Source: JAKAXS01 sp965279065 (GTDB lineage Bacteria > Pseudomonadota > Alphaproteobacteria > Rhizobiales > Hyphomicrobiaceae). Taken from it: a stretch of 64,000 bases of DNA. The stretch lies in NCBI GenBank assembly GCA_965279065.1, contig OZ257134.1, positions 1,860,001 through 1,924,000 of the forward strand, given 5' to 3'. The notes beneath the pieces were generated by a model. It was not told the DNA's origin, did not search any database, and was given only the letters and a program-made list of their open reading frames with translations. The first letter of the stretch is position 1, and each line of letters opens with the position of its first letter. This document shows, one piece after another, positions 51,919-60,787 of this stretch. The translations under genes and the position numbers were made by a program.

Positions 51919-53546
51919 GCACGATTTGTATCCGCGGCGGCCGCGTCGTCGACCCTGAACACAAGCGCGACGCCGTCGGCGACGTCTGGATCAGCGACGG
52001 CCGCATCGTCGACCAACCCGCAGATCCCAAGAACGTCGAGACCATCGACGCCAAGGGCTGCGTCGTCATGGCCGGCGCCATCGACATTCACACGCACGTC
52101 GTCGGTGCCAACACCGCGGCCGCCCGCCTGCTGCTGCCCGAGCGCTACGCCGACGTCGAAAAGCCGATGACCGAGTGGACCGGCGCACCCTTCGATGTCT
52201 TCTCCACCGGCGCCCTCTATGCATCGATGGGTTACACCCTCGTGGTCGAGCCGGCCGTCGCCCCCAGCGACGCCATGGCCACCCACGCCGAACTCGAATG
52301 CGTGCCTTACGTCGACCGCGCGGCGCTGACCGTGATCGGCAACGACGACGTGCTGCTCGGCATGCTGCGCGACCGCGCCTCGGCTGCCACCATCCGCGAT
52401 TACGTCGCCTGGTCGCTGACGACCAGCCGCGCCATCGGCGCCAAGGCCATAAATCCCGGCGGCGTGGCCGCGCTAAAGGAGAACATCCGCAAGTTCGATC
52501 TCGACGATGTCGTGCCCGAGTATGGCGTCTCCGCCCGTCAGATCGGCAACGCCCTGCGCCAGGCCGTGACCGACCTCGGCGTACCGCATCCCCTGCACCT
52601 GCACACCTGCAATCTCGGCCTGCCCGGCAGCGCCGACACGGCCGTCGCCACGATCGAATCTGCCGAGGGCCTGCCACTGCACCTCGCGCACTTGCAGTTC
52701 TATGGCTACGCCAAGGAAGGCGATCTCGGCATGTCGTCCGGCGCCGTGAAGATCGCCGAGGCGCTGGCCAAGCATAGCAACGTCACCGCCGATATCGGCC
52801 AGGTGATGTTCGGCCCGACTATCACGATCTCGTCCGACGTCATGACCCAGTTCAACAGCCGTCGTCGCGCCAAGCCGAAGAAGTGGATCATCCGCGACGG
52901 CGACAGCAACGGCGGCGGCGTCGTACCGCTGACCTATCGCACCAAGAGCAAGATCAACGCCATGCAGTGGGCGATCGGCTTGGAGATGTTTCTCCTGATC
53001 GACGACCCCTGGCGCGTGTTCCTGACGACGGATCACCCCAATGGCGGGCCGTTCACCGCCTATCCCGATCTCATCGCCCTGCTGATGGACCGCGGCGTGC
53101 GCGAAGCCGCCATCGCCGCCCTGCCGCAGGACGCCATGCAGGCCACCACCATCTCGCAACTGACGCGCGAATACACCCTGTCGGAAATCGCCGTCATGAC
53201 GCGTGCGGCACCCGCCCGCCTGCTCGGCACCAAGGATCGCGGCCATCTGGGCCGCGGCGCCGTCGCCGACGTCGCCATCTACCGCGAGCAGGCCGACAAG
53301 GCCGCCATGTTCCGCTCCGCCGTTCGTGTTTTGAAGGACGGCAACACGATCGTGCGCGATGGCGAACCGCTGGCCGCCACCTACGGCCGCACGCTGCAGA
53401 TCAACCCGGAGTATGACGCCGGCATCACGCGTCACGTGCACAGCGCCTACGAGAAGCGGTGGGGCGTCCCGCCCGACACCTTCACCGTACCCGCGCACCT
53501 GTTGCGCGATCGCTCTCCGTTCGAGGTGGTGCCGTGTCGGAATTGA
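51915..53546 (+). CDS. fhcA: Formyltransferase/hydrolase complex subunit A (FhcA)
   Basis: 543 residues, GTG start. Amidohydrolase-fold subunit that hydrolyses formyl-methanofuran-type carrier to formate. The metal ligands start with His59 and His61 in AIDIHTHVVG; later GAKAINPGG (candidate bridging lysine), HLHTCNLGLPGS, LAHLQFYGY and TTDHPNGGPF with the catalytic-type Asp fit the family. In methylotrophs this is the hydrolase that ends formaldehyde oxidation to formate. Overlaps fhcD by 13 bases. Confidence 0.97.
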   Translation: MSTICIRGGRVVDPEHKRDAVGDVWISDGRIVDQPADPKNVETIDAKGCVVMAGAIDIHTHVVGANTAAARLLLPERYADVEKPMTEWTGAPFDVFSTGALYASMGYTLVVEPAVAPSDAMATHAELECVPYVDRAALTVIGNDDVLLGMLRDRASAATIRDYVAWSLTTSRAIGAKAINPGGVAALKENIRKFDLDDVVPEYGVSARQIGNALRQAVTDLGVPHPLHLHTCNLGLPGSADTAVATIESAEGLPLHLAHLQFYGYAKEGDLGMSSGAVKIAEALAKHSNVTADIGQVMFGPTITISSDVMTQFNSRRRAKPKKWIIRDGDSNGGGVVPLTYRTKSKINAMQWAIGLEMFLLIDDPWRVFLTTDHPNGGPFTAYPDLIALLMDRGVREAAIAALPQDAMQATTISQLTREYTLSEIAVMTRAAPARLLGTKDRGHLGRGAVADVAIYREQADKAAMFRSAVRVLKDGNTIVRDGEPLAATYGRTLQINPEYDAGITRHVHSAYEKRWGVPPDTFTVPAHLLRDRSPFEVVPCRN

Positions 53547-54466
53547 ACCCCGTGACATCCAAGCCCATCGAGATCAACGGCATCCAGGTCGACGACACGT
53601 TTGCCGAAGCCTTCGGCATGACCGGTTCCGGCCTGCTTATCACCGCCGACACCATCAAGTGGGCCCGCATCTGCGCCACCGTGGTCACCGGCTTTGGCAC
53701 CTCGGTCATCGGCTGCGGCGCCGAGTGCGGCATCGACTATGAGGTCTCACCCAACGACACGCCTGACGGCCGCCCTGGCGTCCGCGTCTTGATGTTCGGC
53801 TTCTCGCCAGACGCCCTCACGCCACAGGTGAAGACCCGCGTCGGTCAGTGCGTCCTGACCAGTCCCGGATCCGCCTGCTACGACGGCCTGCTCGGCGCCA
53901 ACCAGAAGATCGCGTTGGCCAGCGGCGTGAAGTTCTTCGGCGACGGCAACCAGACGGCCAAGAAGCTTGGCAGCCGCCGCTACTGGCGCATCCCCGTCAT
54001 GGACGGCGAGTTCATCTGTGAGGACACCGTCGGCATGACCACTGACGCCGTCGGCGGCGGCAACATGTTGATCCTCGGTCGCGACCGCAAGGGCCTGCTG
54101 GAAACGACGGAGGCCGCAGTCCACGCCATCGCCCAGGTTCCCGACGTCATCACGCCCTTCCCCGGCGGCATCGTCCGCTCCGGCTCCAAGGTCGGCGCCA
54201 AGTACAAGGGCATGTTCGCCTCCACCAACGACGCTTTCGCTCCGACATTGCGCGGCGCCGCCAAGAGCGAACTGAGCGATGACACCATCGCCGTCCTCGA
54301 AATCGTCATCGACGGCCTGACGTCGGCTGCCGTCGCCAACGCCATGCGCGCTGGCCTCAAGGCCGTGCTCGACATCGGCGCCGGCAACGGCGTCACGCGC
54401 ATCTCGGCTGGCAACTACGGCGGCAAGCTTGGCCAGCACCACTACCACCTGAAGGAGCTCGTCTGA
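53534..54466 (+). CDS. fhcD: Formylmethanofuran:H4MPT formyltransferase (FhcD)
   Basis: 310 residues from GTG 53534 behind GAGGTGG. Matches Ftr: EINGIQVDDTFAEAFGMTGSGLLITAD, SVIGCGAECGIDYE and TPFPGGIVRSGSKVGAKY. It moves the formyl group between H4MPT and the furan carrier; in methylotrophs it runs from formyl-H4MPT. Its stop overlaps the fhcC start (TGATG). Confidence 0.97.
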   Translation: MSELNPVTSKPIEINGIQVDDTFAEAFGMTGSGLLITADTIKWARICATVVTGFGTSVIGCGAECGIDYEVSPNDTPDGRPGVRVLMFGFSPDALTPQVKTRVGQCVLTSPGSACYDGLLGANQKIALASGVKFFGDGNQTAKKLGSRRYWRIPVMDGEFICEDTVGMTTDAVGGGNMLILGRDRKGLLETTEAAVHAIAQVPDVITPFPGGIVRSGSKVGAKYKGMFASTNDAFAPTLRGAAKSELSDDTIAVLEIVIDGLTSAAVANAMRAGLKAVLDIGAGNGVTRISAGNYGGKLGQHHYHLKELV

Positions 54467-55272
54467 TGAGCGCGCTCACCCTCAAACTCAAAGCCGCACC
54501 CGACCAGCGCCTCGACTTGTCCGCGATTTCCCCCGCGCGCCTCGCCGCCATGTCTCAGGCCGAGATCGAGAACCTCGCCATCGGCACCGCACGCCGCCCC
54601 GTCAAGCTGGGCGACCTGTTCGCCATTTCCGGCACGCCGGGCGATACGCTGGTGATCGAAGGCGCCACGCCGCGTCTCGACGGCATCGGCACGGACCTCG
54701 ACCACGGCACCCTGATCGTCGAAGGCGACGTCGGAGCCTATGCCGGCCGTCGCATGAAGGGTGGCCGCCTCGACATTCGCGGCGCTACCGGCCCCTACCT
54801 CGCCAGCGGCCTGCGCGGCGGTCTCGTCCTCGCCCGGTCCGCAGGCGACCTCCTCGGCGCCCCGCGCGTCGGCGAGCGCTTCGGCATGATGGGTGGCATC
54901 GTCGTCATCGCGGGCGACGTCGGCGAACGCGCCGGCGACCGCATGCGCCGCGGCACTGTCATTGCCAAGGGCCGCTTCGGTCCCTCGGCCGGCTCCCGCA
55001 TGATGGGCGGCACGCTGTGGACGGAAACCGGCTTCGGCGACGGTCCGGGCCCACTGATGCGCCGCGGCACCCTGATCGGCCCGTCCGTCGAGCGCATTCT
55101 GCCGACCTTCGGCGATGCAGGCTGGCACGACCTCAACGTCCTGCGCCTGATTTCGCGCTACTTCGCCAAGGAGCTGGGCGACCTGGCCCCCAAGGCCCTT
55201 CCCGCCAAGGTCCGCCGCATCTCCGGCGACCTCGCCACCATCGGCAAGGGCGAGATACTGCTGACAGCTTGA
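54466..55272 (+). CDS. fhcC: Formyltransferase/hydrolase complex subunit C (FhcC)
   Basis: 268 residues. Right-handed beta-helix protein of the FwdC/FhcC family, homologous to the C-terminal domain of glutamate synthase: repeats such as GTLIVEGDVGAYAGRRMKGGRLDIRG and GIVVIAGDVGERAGDRMRRGTVIAKG. Structural partner of FhcA/B/D, and in Methylorubrum part of the complex that carries the polyglutamyl methylofuran. Last gene of the operon, closed by a terminator. Confidence 0.96.
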   Translation: MSALTLKLKAAPDQRLDLSAISPARLAAMSQAEIENLAIGTARRPVKLGDLFAISGTPGDTLVIEGATPRLDGIGTDLDHGTLIVEGDVGAYAGRRMKGGRLDIRGATGPYLASGLRGGLVLARSAGDLLGAPRVGERFGMMGGIVVIAGDVGERAGDRMRRGTVIAKGRFGPSAGSRMMGGTLWTETGFGDGPGPLMRRGTLIGPSVERILPTFGDAGWHDLNVLRLISRYFAKELGDLAPKALPAKVRRISGDLATIGKGEILLTA

Positions 55273-55322
55273 TGAAGCCCGGTGAGCAGGTGGCAAAGAT
55301 GGGAGCCGCCCAGATTTCAAAC

Positions 55323-55364
55323 GAAACGGCCAAAGGCATCTGAGCCTTTGGCCGTTTCATTTTC
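55323..55364 (+). terminator. Terminator after fhcC
   Basis: Arms GAAACGGCCAAAGGC / GCCTTTGGCCGTTTC (15 bp) with a six-base loop (55323-55358) followed by ATTTTCA. It lies between convergent fhcC and the porin-like gene and may stop both. Confidence 0.85.
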
Positions 55365-55378
55365 AGCGATGGACGAAC

Positions 55379-56116
55379 TCAGAACTTATAGTCCACCGTC
55401 AGCTTGACGACGTCTGCTTTCAACTCAAGCGGCCATTTCGCGGTGATCGGCTCGTTGTTTTGCGGCGCACCCAGGTCGAACTTCGCACCACCAAAGTCGA
55501 TATAGAGGTACTCCGCACCGATGATGATGTTGTTGCTGGCCGCGTATTTCAAACCACCGCCAATCGTCCAACCGCTCGTCGTGTCGTCATCTGAACGAGT
55601 GTAGGCGCCCGCGCGGAAGCAATGACCGCCAGCGGCACCTTGCGGGCACGTCTGGCTATATGACAAGTCTCCCCAGGCATAACCGCCGGTGATGTAGGGC
55701 AACCAAGCTCCGTAAGCGTAACCCAGCTTGGCGCGCACCGTGCCGAACCGATCCAACTCCGTGGTCTGCGTTATGAAGTTGCCGTCGCGAACGGTGTCGT
55801 CAATGTCGGCAAAAGAAATGTCCGCCTCGACGCCGACAACGAGTTTGCCGATCTGATGATTGTAGCCCAGTTGCAGGCCTAGGAAGCCGCCGTCCAGGTC
55901 CGGGTCTGGGGGACCGGAGTCCAACCGTCTCAAGTTGGGCGGCGGTACATAATTCGGAGCGCCGCGGAAATCGGTGTCGCCCCAAAGGTACCCTCCGTGC
56001 GCACCGATCGTTATACCCGTCCAACTGGGTGAATCCCCGTCCGCAAACGACACACCAGCGGAACTGACTGAAACTAAAGCTGAAACTGCACATGCAGTGA
56101 AAATTTTACGCAACAT
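55379..56116 (-). CDS. Outer-membrane beta-barrel protein (Omp25/Omp31-like)
   Basis: 245 residues. Signal peptide 1-25 (ending VSFAD). Mature part is an eight-stranded type barrel: WTGITIGAHGGYLWGDTDF, GGFLGLQLGYNHQIGKLVVGVEADISFAD, TVRAKLGYAYGAWLPYITGGYAWG, and the last strand ADVVKLTVDYKF ends with the required C-terminal Phe. Resembles the Omp25/Omp31/RopB group of Hyphomicrobiales. A pair of cysteines (SQTCPQGAAGGHC) in a loop could form a disulfide. Not part of the C1 cluster. Confidence 0.9.
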   Translation of the reverse strand: MLRKIFTACAVSALVSVSSAGVSFADGDSPSWTGITIGAHGGYLWGDTDFRGAPNYVPPPNLRRLDSGPPDPDLDGGFLGLQLGYNHQIGKLVVGVEADISFADIDDTVRDGNFITQTTELDRFGTVRAKLGYAYGAWLPYITGGYAWGDLSYSQTCPQGAAGGHCFRAGAYTRSDDDTTSGWTIGGGLKYAASNNIIIGAEYLYIDFGGAKFDLGAPQNNEPITAKWPLELKADVVKLTVDYKF

Positions 56117-56361
56117 ACGAACCCCGCTTACACAAGTTACTAAGAAGTTATTAACAAGCGGCGGGAAAATTACTCAACGACTGCCACATTCCGAACAAGA
56201 ATCAATTTCGGGTTGTGGCCGCGAAGCATCAGACTACTGATGCAAATGACCTACAGAAAGTTCAGTCTTTGACCGGGCGGCAGAACCGGAGCGCGCCGGC
56301 ATGCGTATAGGATGCTGGCCCCGATCGCGGCCAGCTGACAACGCTTCAAGGAGAGCTGCCC

Positions 56362-56562
56362 ATGGTGTCGATCATTATCTCGGCGTGCCTGCTTGCCGAT
56401 CCCAAGGTCTGCAAGGACCACCGAGTGCCGCTCACCGAGAATTATGACGCCGCGCGCTGCTACCTCTACGCTCAGCCCCACTTCGCCAAATGGGCGGCGG
56501 AGCATCCGGCCTGGGAAATCAAGAAGTGGAAATGCGTCAACAACGACGTGCAGGATCTGTGA
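56362..56562 (+). CDS. Conserved small protein, 66 residues
   Basis: Short gene (66 residues) with three cysteines (ISACLLADPKVCKDH; DAARCYLYAQPHFAKWAAEHPAWEIKKWKC) and a VSIIISACL start. Small proteins with this cysteine spacing and the PHFAKWAAEHP segment are widespread in Hyphomicrobiales; function unknown. AAGGAGAGCTGCCC precedes the ATG, a good ribosome binding site, which together with codon use supports it as real. Confidence 0.75.
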   Translation: MVSIIISACLLADPKVCKDHRVPLTENYDAARCYLYAQPHFAKWAAEHPAWEIKKWKCVNNDVQDL

Positions 56563-56580
56563 TCCTCCCGCCGGTGACGC

Positions 56581-57348
56581 CTACTTCACGCGCAGCGGGG
56601 GTCCGTCTCGGTCGCCGAACGCATACACCCGGCGCTGCCGGCGCGGCAGCTCGCGGCCGCTGACTTCGACGACGAACTTCTGGCGGATGGCGCGGCCGAA
56701 ATCGCCGAACCCTTCGGCGGGAAGCACGAAGGCCCCGCCGCCGCCCATGACGTTCTCTTTATAATAGGCCTCCAGCGAGCCGGCCTCTTTCCCCTCCAGG
56801 ATCGGCAGACCGTTGATTGTCACATTGTAGCCAACAAGTTCGTCGCGCACGGCCTTGACCGGTTCGAGCGGATTGCAGTTGTCGCTGCCGTCGCCTGACA
56901 CGTCGATCACGATACGCGTGGCCTTGGCCGGTACCTGCGTCACGACCTTGTCGGCCAAGTGCCGCATCATCAGCCCCATGCAGGTGAACTCGCCACCCTG
57001 ATGCGGCACCTTGCGCACCATTCCCGCAACCGCCGCCGCTTCTTCCTTCGTGGAGATGCGCATCCACGGCACCGACACCTTCGGCTTGTCCGCCCACGTG
57101 ACCAGCGTGAACAGGATGCCGCCCTTGCCCCCGCTCAGGATCGCATCGAGAACCTCCGGATCCTCCAGCGCCGTCGCGATGCCCTGCATCTGCAGCTGAT
57201 AGCGCCGCTCGTCGACCGAATTGGAAACGTCAACCGAGACCACCAGCGCGGTATCGACCTCGCCCGGCTTGTTCTCCTGTGCCGCAGCCGGCCAGAAAGA
57301 AAGGCCCGCGAACGCCGTCGCCGCGAGCATCGTCGACAATTTCAGCAT
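56581..57348 (-). CDS. DUF1194 family VWA-like secreted protein
   Basis: 255 residues. Signal peptide 1-23 (ending AAAQE). The mature part matches DUF1194, a von Willebrand A-like family: TALVVSVDVSNSVDERRYQLQMQGIATALEDPEV has the DVSNS MIDAS-type metal motif, and RIVIDVSGDGSDNC provides the next acidic residues. Exported; role unknown. Convergent with the 66-residue gene. Confidence 0.87.
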   Translation of the reverse strand: MLKLSTMLAATAFAGLSFWPAAAQENKPGEVDTALVVSVDVSNSVDERRYQLQMQGIATALEDPEVLDAILSGGKGGILFTLVTWADKPKVSVPWMRISTKEEAAAVAGMVRKVPHQGGEFTCMGLMMRHLADKVVTQVPAKATRIVIDVSGDGSDNCNPLEPVKAVRDELVGYNVTINGLPILEGKEAGSLEAYYKENVMGGGGAFVLPAEGFGDFGRAIRQKFVVEVSGRELPRRQRRVYAFGDRDGPPLRVK

Positions 57349-57380
57349 CGATTGGACGTTCCCTTGGATTCCCACACGGC

Positions 57381-58208
57381 CTAGCGCATCGCCTTATCGT
57401 AATCGATCGCCTTGTCCAGACCCTTCGCCGTCTCCAGTCCGCGCACACCGGTAAAGATGGCGCCATAGAGAATGGCATCCGAAAAATCTGCGCCCGTCAC
57501 GTCGGCACCGGTGAAGTCGGCTCGCGTGAGATCGCTCCCCGTGAAGTCGGCACCACTCGCGTCGGCATCGACCCAGCGCGTAAAACGCAGCTTCGTGTTA
57601 CGCACACTGGCGCCGGTCAGTTTTACACGTGAGAAATTTGACCCGTTCATGACCGGCCGCGACGTCAGCAGCAGTTCATTCTTGGGGTCCTCGGGCCCGA
57701 AGTTGGCTCCGGAGAAATCGGCGCCCGTAAAATCCGTATAATCCAGTCGTGAGTGCAGCCGCGCGCCCCTGAGGTTCGCCCCGATGAAAAGCGGCGTTTC
57801 GGACGGCCGCGGTTCCTGACTGGCGGTGAAGGCCACACGCAACAACGACGCCCCTTCCAAGTTGGCATTCGTGAAGTTCGTCCGCGTCAACGTTGCGAGA
57901 TTGAGCCGCACACCTTTCAGGTTGGCACCCTCCAGGTTGCTGTCGCTGAACACGACGCCATGCAGATCCGCGCCCTCGAAGCTCGCGTGTTTGAAATTGA
58001 TCCCGCTGAGATCCAGGAACGTGAGATCCTTCTTGGAAAGATCGACCGTGCCCTGCCCCTCGGCCTTGAACAGCAGCTGGGTCACTTCCCGCGCCGTCAT
58101 CTCGGCGGCAACCGCTGGCGCTGTCATTGCGATCAACGCCGGCACGGGTATCGCCGCGAAGGCAAGCGCCGCCATCCGGAACGTCCGGGCGTCTCGGCCC
58201 ATCATCAT
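57381..58208 (-). CDS. Pentapeptide-repeat protein, exported
   Basis: 275 residues. Signal peptide region 1-33 (ending AVAAE). Then a run of A(D/N)LxG/F-type pentapeptides (for example NLEGANLKGVRL, DFTGADFSGANF, DFTGSDLTRADFTGADVTGADF), forming a right-handed quadrilateral helix in two stretches, about 55-120 and 140-255. Many such proteins have no assigned function; a DNA-mimic role is unlikely because it is exported. Upstream by 32 bases from the DUF1194 gene and probably one operon with it. Confidence 0.85.
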   Translation of the reverse strand: MMMGRDARTFRMAALAFAAIPVPALIAMTAPAVAAEMTAREVTQLLFKAEGQGTVDLSKKDLTFLDLSGINFKHASFEGADLHGVVFSDSNLEGANLKGVRLNLATLTRTNFTNANLEGASLLRVAFTASQEPRPSETPLFIGANLRGARLHSRLDYTDFTGADFSGANFGPEDPKNELLLTSRPVMNGSNFSRVKLTGASVRNTKLRFTRWVDADASGADFTGSDLTRADFTGADVTGADFSDAILYGAIFTGVRGLETAKGLDKAIDYDKAMR

Positions 58209-58458
58209 ATCGTCTGTCCTTTGCCTGGTCGGCATGAACTGGCCTGCACGACGGTCAGCCAGCACTGCATCATGGCCCAGCCGCGGCAGGCGCGCTAGGC
58301 ATGACCACACTACGTGGCAACTGACTACACCGGTTCCCAGGGGTGGACTTGACAGCAAAAGCCGTCTACCGCCATGGCGCCATAACGTCGTGTCGGGATA
58401 GTCCGGGCGCAAGCGTTCTCTCCTGCAGATCCCACCTCGGCCGAGGCCTCCCACGACC

Positions 58459-59997
58459 ATGACCAGCGCGATTCCGGTTCCGCACTATCCCAAGGCCTCG
58501 CGGCGCGATTGGATCGGCCTCGCCGTCATTGCCATGCCGTGCCTGCTCTATTCCATGGACTTGACAGTCCTGCACCTGGCAATGCCGCAGATCGCCATCG
58601 ACTTGAAGCCCAGCGCCTCGCAGCAGCTCTGGATCGTCGATATTTACGGCTTTCTGATCGCCGGTTCCCTGTTGACCATGGGCACCCTCGGTGATCGCAT
58701 CGGCCGCCGTCGTCTGTTGATGATCGGCGCCGCCGCCTTCGGCCTCACGTCGCTGATGGCCGCCTTCTCTCAGAACGCCGAGATGCTGATCGTTGCGCGC
58801 GCCCTGCAGGGTATCGCCGGCGCCACGCTGGCGCCGTCCACGCTTTCTCTCATTCGCAACATGTTCCTCGACCCGCAGGAGCGGACGTTCGCCATCGGCG
58901 TGTGGGTCGCAGCCTTCTCCGCCGGCGGCGCACTGGGCCCGGTCATCGGCGGCGTCATCCTCAACCACTTCTGGTGGGGATCGGTGTTCCTGCTGAACGT
59001 ACCCCTGATGCTGGGCCTGCTCGCCCTGTCCCCCATCCTCCTGCCCGAATACAAGGATCCCAACGCCGGCCGCATGGATCTGCTCAGCGTCGCCCAGTCG
59101 CTCGCCGCCGTGCTCGCCATCATCCACGGCATGAAGCGTATCGCCGAGGACGGCCTCGCGCTGTCGCCGGTGGTCACCATTCTGGCGGGACTGCTGCTCA
59201 CCACCTTGTTCGTTCGCCGCCAGAAGCACCTTACCGACCCGCTGATCGACATCAGCCTGTTCCGCCGCCCGGCATTTTCCACCGCGCTGACCGTCAACCT
59301 TCTTGGCCTCTTCACGGTCCTGGGCACGTTCTTCTTCATCGCCCAGTACCTGCAGTTGGTCATGGCGTTGAGCCCGCTCGACGCCGGGCTGTTCCTTGCG
59401 CCCTCGGGTCTGACGTTCGCCGCCGGCTCGATGCTTGCCCCGGTTCTCGTGCGCCATCACGCGCATGGAACGGTCGTCGCCTGGTCTTTCCTCCTCGCGG
59501 CCGCCGGCTTCGCCATCCTGACCCAGCTCGGCAACGGCGGACCGATCCTCCTGTTCGTCGGCATGATCGTCTTCTGCATGGGCCTCGCACCCGTCGGCGC
59601 GCTGACCACCGACCTCGTCATCAGCGCGGCCCCGCCCGAGCGTGCCGGCGCCGCGTCAGGCATATCCGAGACCAGCTTCGAGTTCGGCGGCGCCCTCGGC
59701 ATCGCCGTGCTCGGCAGCGTCATCGCCGCGACCTATCGCCTGATGATGCATGACGTTCCGGATATCCCCGGCGTTTCGGCGGATGGCATGGAAGCGGCGC
59801 GCGGCACCCTCAGCGGCGCCCTTGCCGCGGCGCAGGGGCACGCCGGAAGGGAAGCCGATCAACTGCTGATGACCGCCCGGCAAGCTTTCGTCGACGCCTT
59901 CGAGATCACCTCGGCGATCGCCACCGTCTGCGCGCTCCTCGCCGCCGCACTCGCCGCCTGGCTCCTCCGCGGCGCCAAGGCCGACGCGCATCATTAG
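58459..59997 (+). CDS. MFS drug-type transporter, DHA2 family (14 helices)
   Basis: 512 residues, 14 predicted helices. The family motifs are visible: LGDRIGRRRLLMIGAAAFGL (motif A) and RALQGIAGATLAPSTLSLIRNMF (motif B/C area). SmvA/EmrB-like exporters of this group remove cations such as methyl viologen; the substrate here is unknown, but it adjoins the trimethylamine genes, so an amine or quaternary compound is a possible cargo, unproven. Convergent with the Fae-like gene. Confidence 0.9.
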   Translation: MTSAIPVPHYPKASRRDWIGLAVIAMPCLLYSMDLTVLHLAMPQIAIDLKPSASQQLWIVDIYGFLIAGSLLTMGTLGDRIGRRRLLMIGAAAFGLTSLMAAFSQNAEMLIVARALQGIAGATLAPSTLSLIRNMFLDPQERTFAIGVWVAAFSAGGALGPVIGGVILNHFWWGSVFLLNVPLMLGLLALSPILLPEYKDPNAGRMDLLSVAQSLAAVLAIIHGMKRIAEDGLALSPVVTILAGLLLTTLFVRRQKHLTDPLIDISLFRRPAFSTALTVNLLGLFTVLGTFFFIAQYLQLVMALSPLDAGLFLAPSGLTFAAGSMLAPVLVRHHAHGTVVAWSFLLAAAGFAILTQLGNGGPILLFVGMIVFCMGLAPVGALTTDLVISAAPPERAGAASGISETSFEFGGALGIAVLGSVIAATYRLMMHDVPDIPGVSADGMEAARGTLSGALAAAQGHAGREADQLLMTARQAFVDAFEITSAIATVCALLAAALAAWLLRGAKADAHH

Positions 59998-60024
59998 GGC
60001 ACTCGCGAAAGCGTGAAGCGGTCA

Positions 60025-60192
60025 GGACGCCTTGGGCTCGGCCGTCTTCTTCGCCGGCGCCCGTTGGAAACCCTGCCGGCCGGGACTTCGGGCGCGCACA
60101 GCCGCGTGACGCTTCGCAGGCGACTGAACATAGAAAGGCGAGAGCAGCTGGGGAGAATGGCAGCCGCCCTCGCAGTTAGATGGCCATGACGA
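60025..60192 (-). pseudogene. Possible remnant coding frame downstream of the Fae-like gene
   Basis: A 56-codon open frame with no start codon near its beginning ends at a TGA (60022-60024). It reads like coding sequence (QLLSPFYVQSPAKRHAAVRA and an APAKKTAEPKAS end). It may be the tail of a gene whose front was lost. Weak evidence. Confidence 0.25.
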
Positions 60193-60195
60193 TCA

Positions 60196-60732
60196 CTAGT
60201 CGAGTACGCCCTCAAGCGCGTAGTGGGAGATCTTCTTCCTGTTGGCGATGAGTTCAGAGACCGTCGGCTCGCCCTTCATGGCACGACCGATGGCAATCTT
60301 CGTCGCCTCGTAATTGGTGCGGTAGAGATCCTTCTTGTCCAGATCCTTGACCTCCGCCACGCGCGGATCGAGCCAGACGGTCATGATCATGCAAATGTCG
60401 TTGGCAATGTCGGCCGGAAGAGTCCCCTCCTTGAGACAATCGACGATCGCATCGCCGATTGCACCCTGAACGACGCCTCCGAACAGCCCGATATATGTCT
60501 CGTTCGTAATCGTGACCTTCGATGTCATCATCGTCGCCGGCCGCACCATTTGGTTCAGGTCACGGATCACAAAAAAGCGGGTGTGACCCATCGTCTGTCC
60601 CATCATGGACGCGAACGCCGTGCCGACAGGCCCCTTCACCGAGCCGATCACGATTTCAGGCATTGCGTCTGTAACCTGGCCTTCGGAGGCCAAAACCGTT
60701 GCCTCGCCTGCGCGGAACCAAATATCCGTCAT
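60196..60732 (-). CDS. Formaldehyde-activating enzyme (Fae) homologue lacking the catalytic histidine
   Basis: 178 residues, Fae length. Fae joins formaldehyde to tetrahydromethanopterin. The family pattern is clear: KVTITNETYIGLFGGVVQGAIGDAIVDCLKEG matches KVTIND...MFGPAQHGVA..., and TNYEATKIAIGRAMKGEP matches the C-terminal NYEATKLSIQRAVNGEP. But where Fae has AHIDLIIG with the catalytic His, this protein has AMPEIVIG (Met24). So it is unlikely to catalyse the known condensation in the same way. Sits 55 bases after tdm, so probably co-transcribed. RBS GAGGTTTAGG. Confidence 0.88.
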   Translation of the reverse strand: MTDIWFRAGEATVLASEGQVTDAMPEIVIGSVKGPVGTAFASMMGQTMGHTRFFVIRDLNQMVRPATMMTSKVTITNETYIGLFGGVVQGAIGDAIVDCLKEGTLPADIANDICMIMTVWLDPRVAEVKDLDKKDLYRTNYEATKIAIGRAMKGEPTVSELIANRKKISHYALEGVLD

Positions 60733-60787
60733 CCTAAACCTCGTTGATCGATGCTGCGTGTGACTTCAAGTGCAAGCGAGCCCCGGG

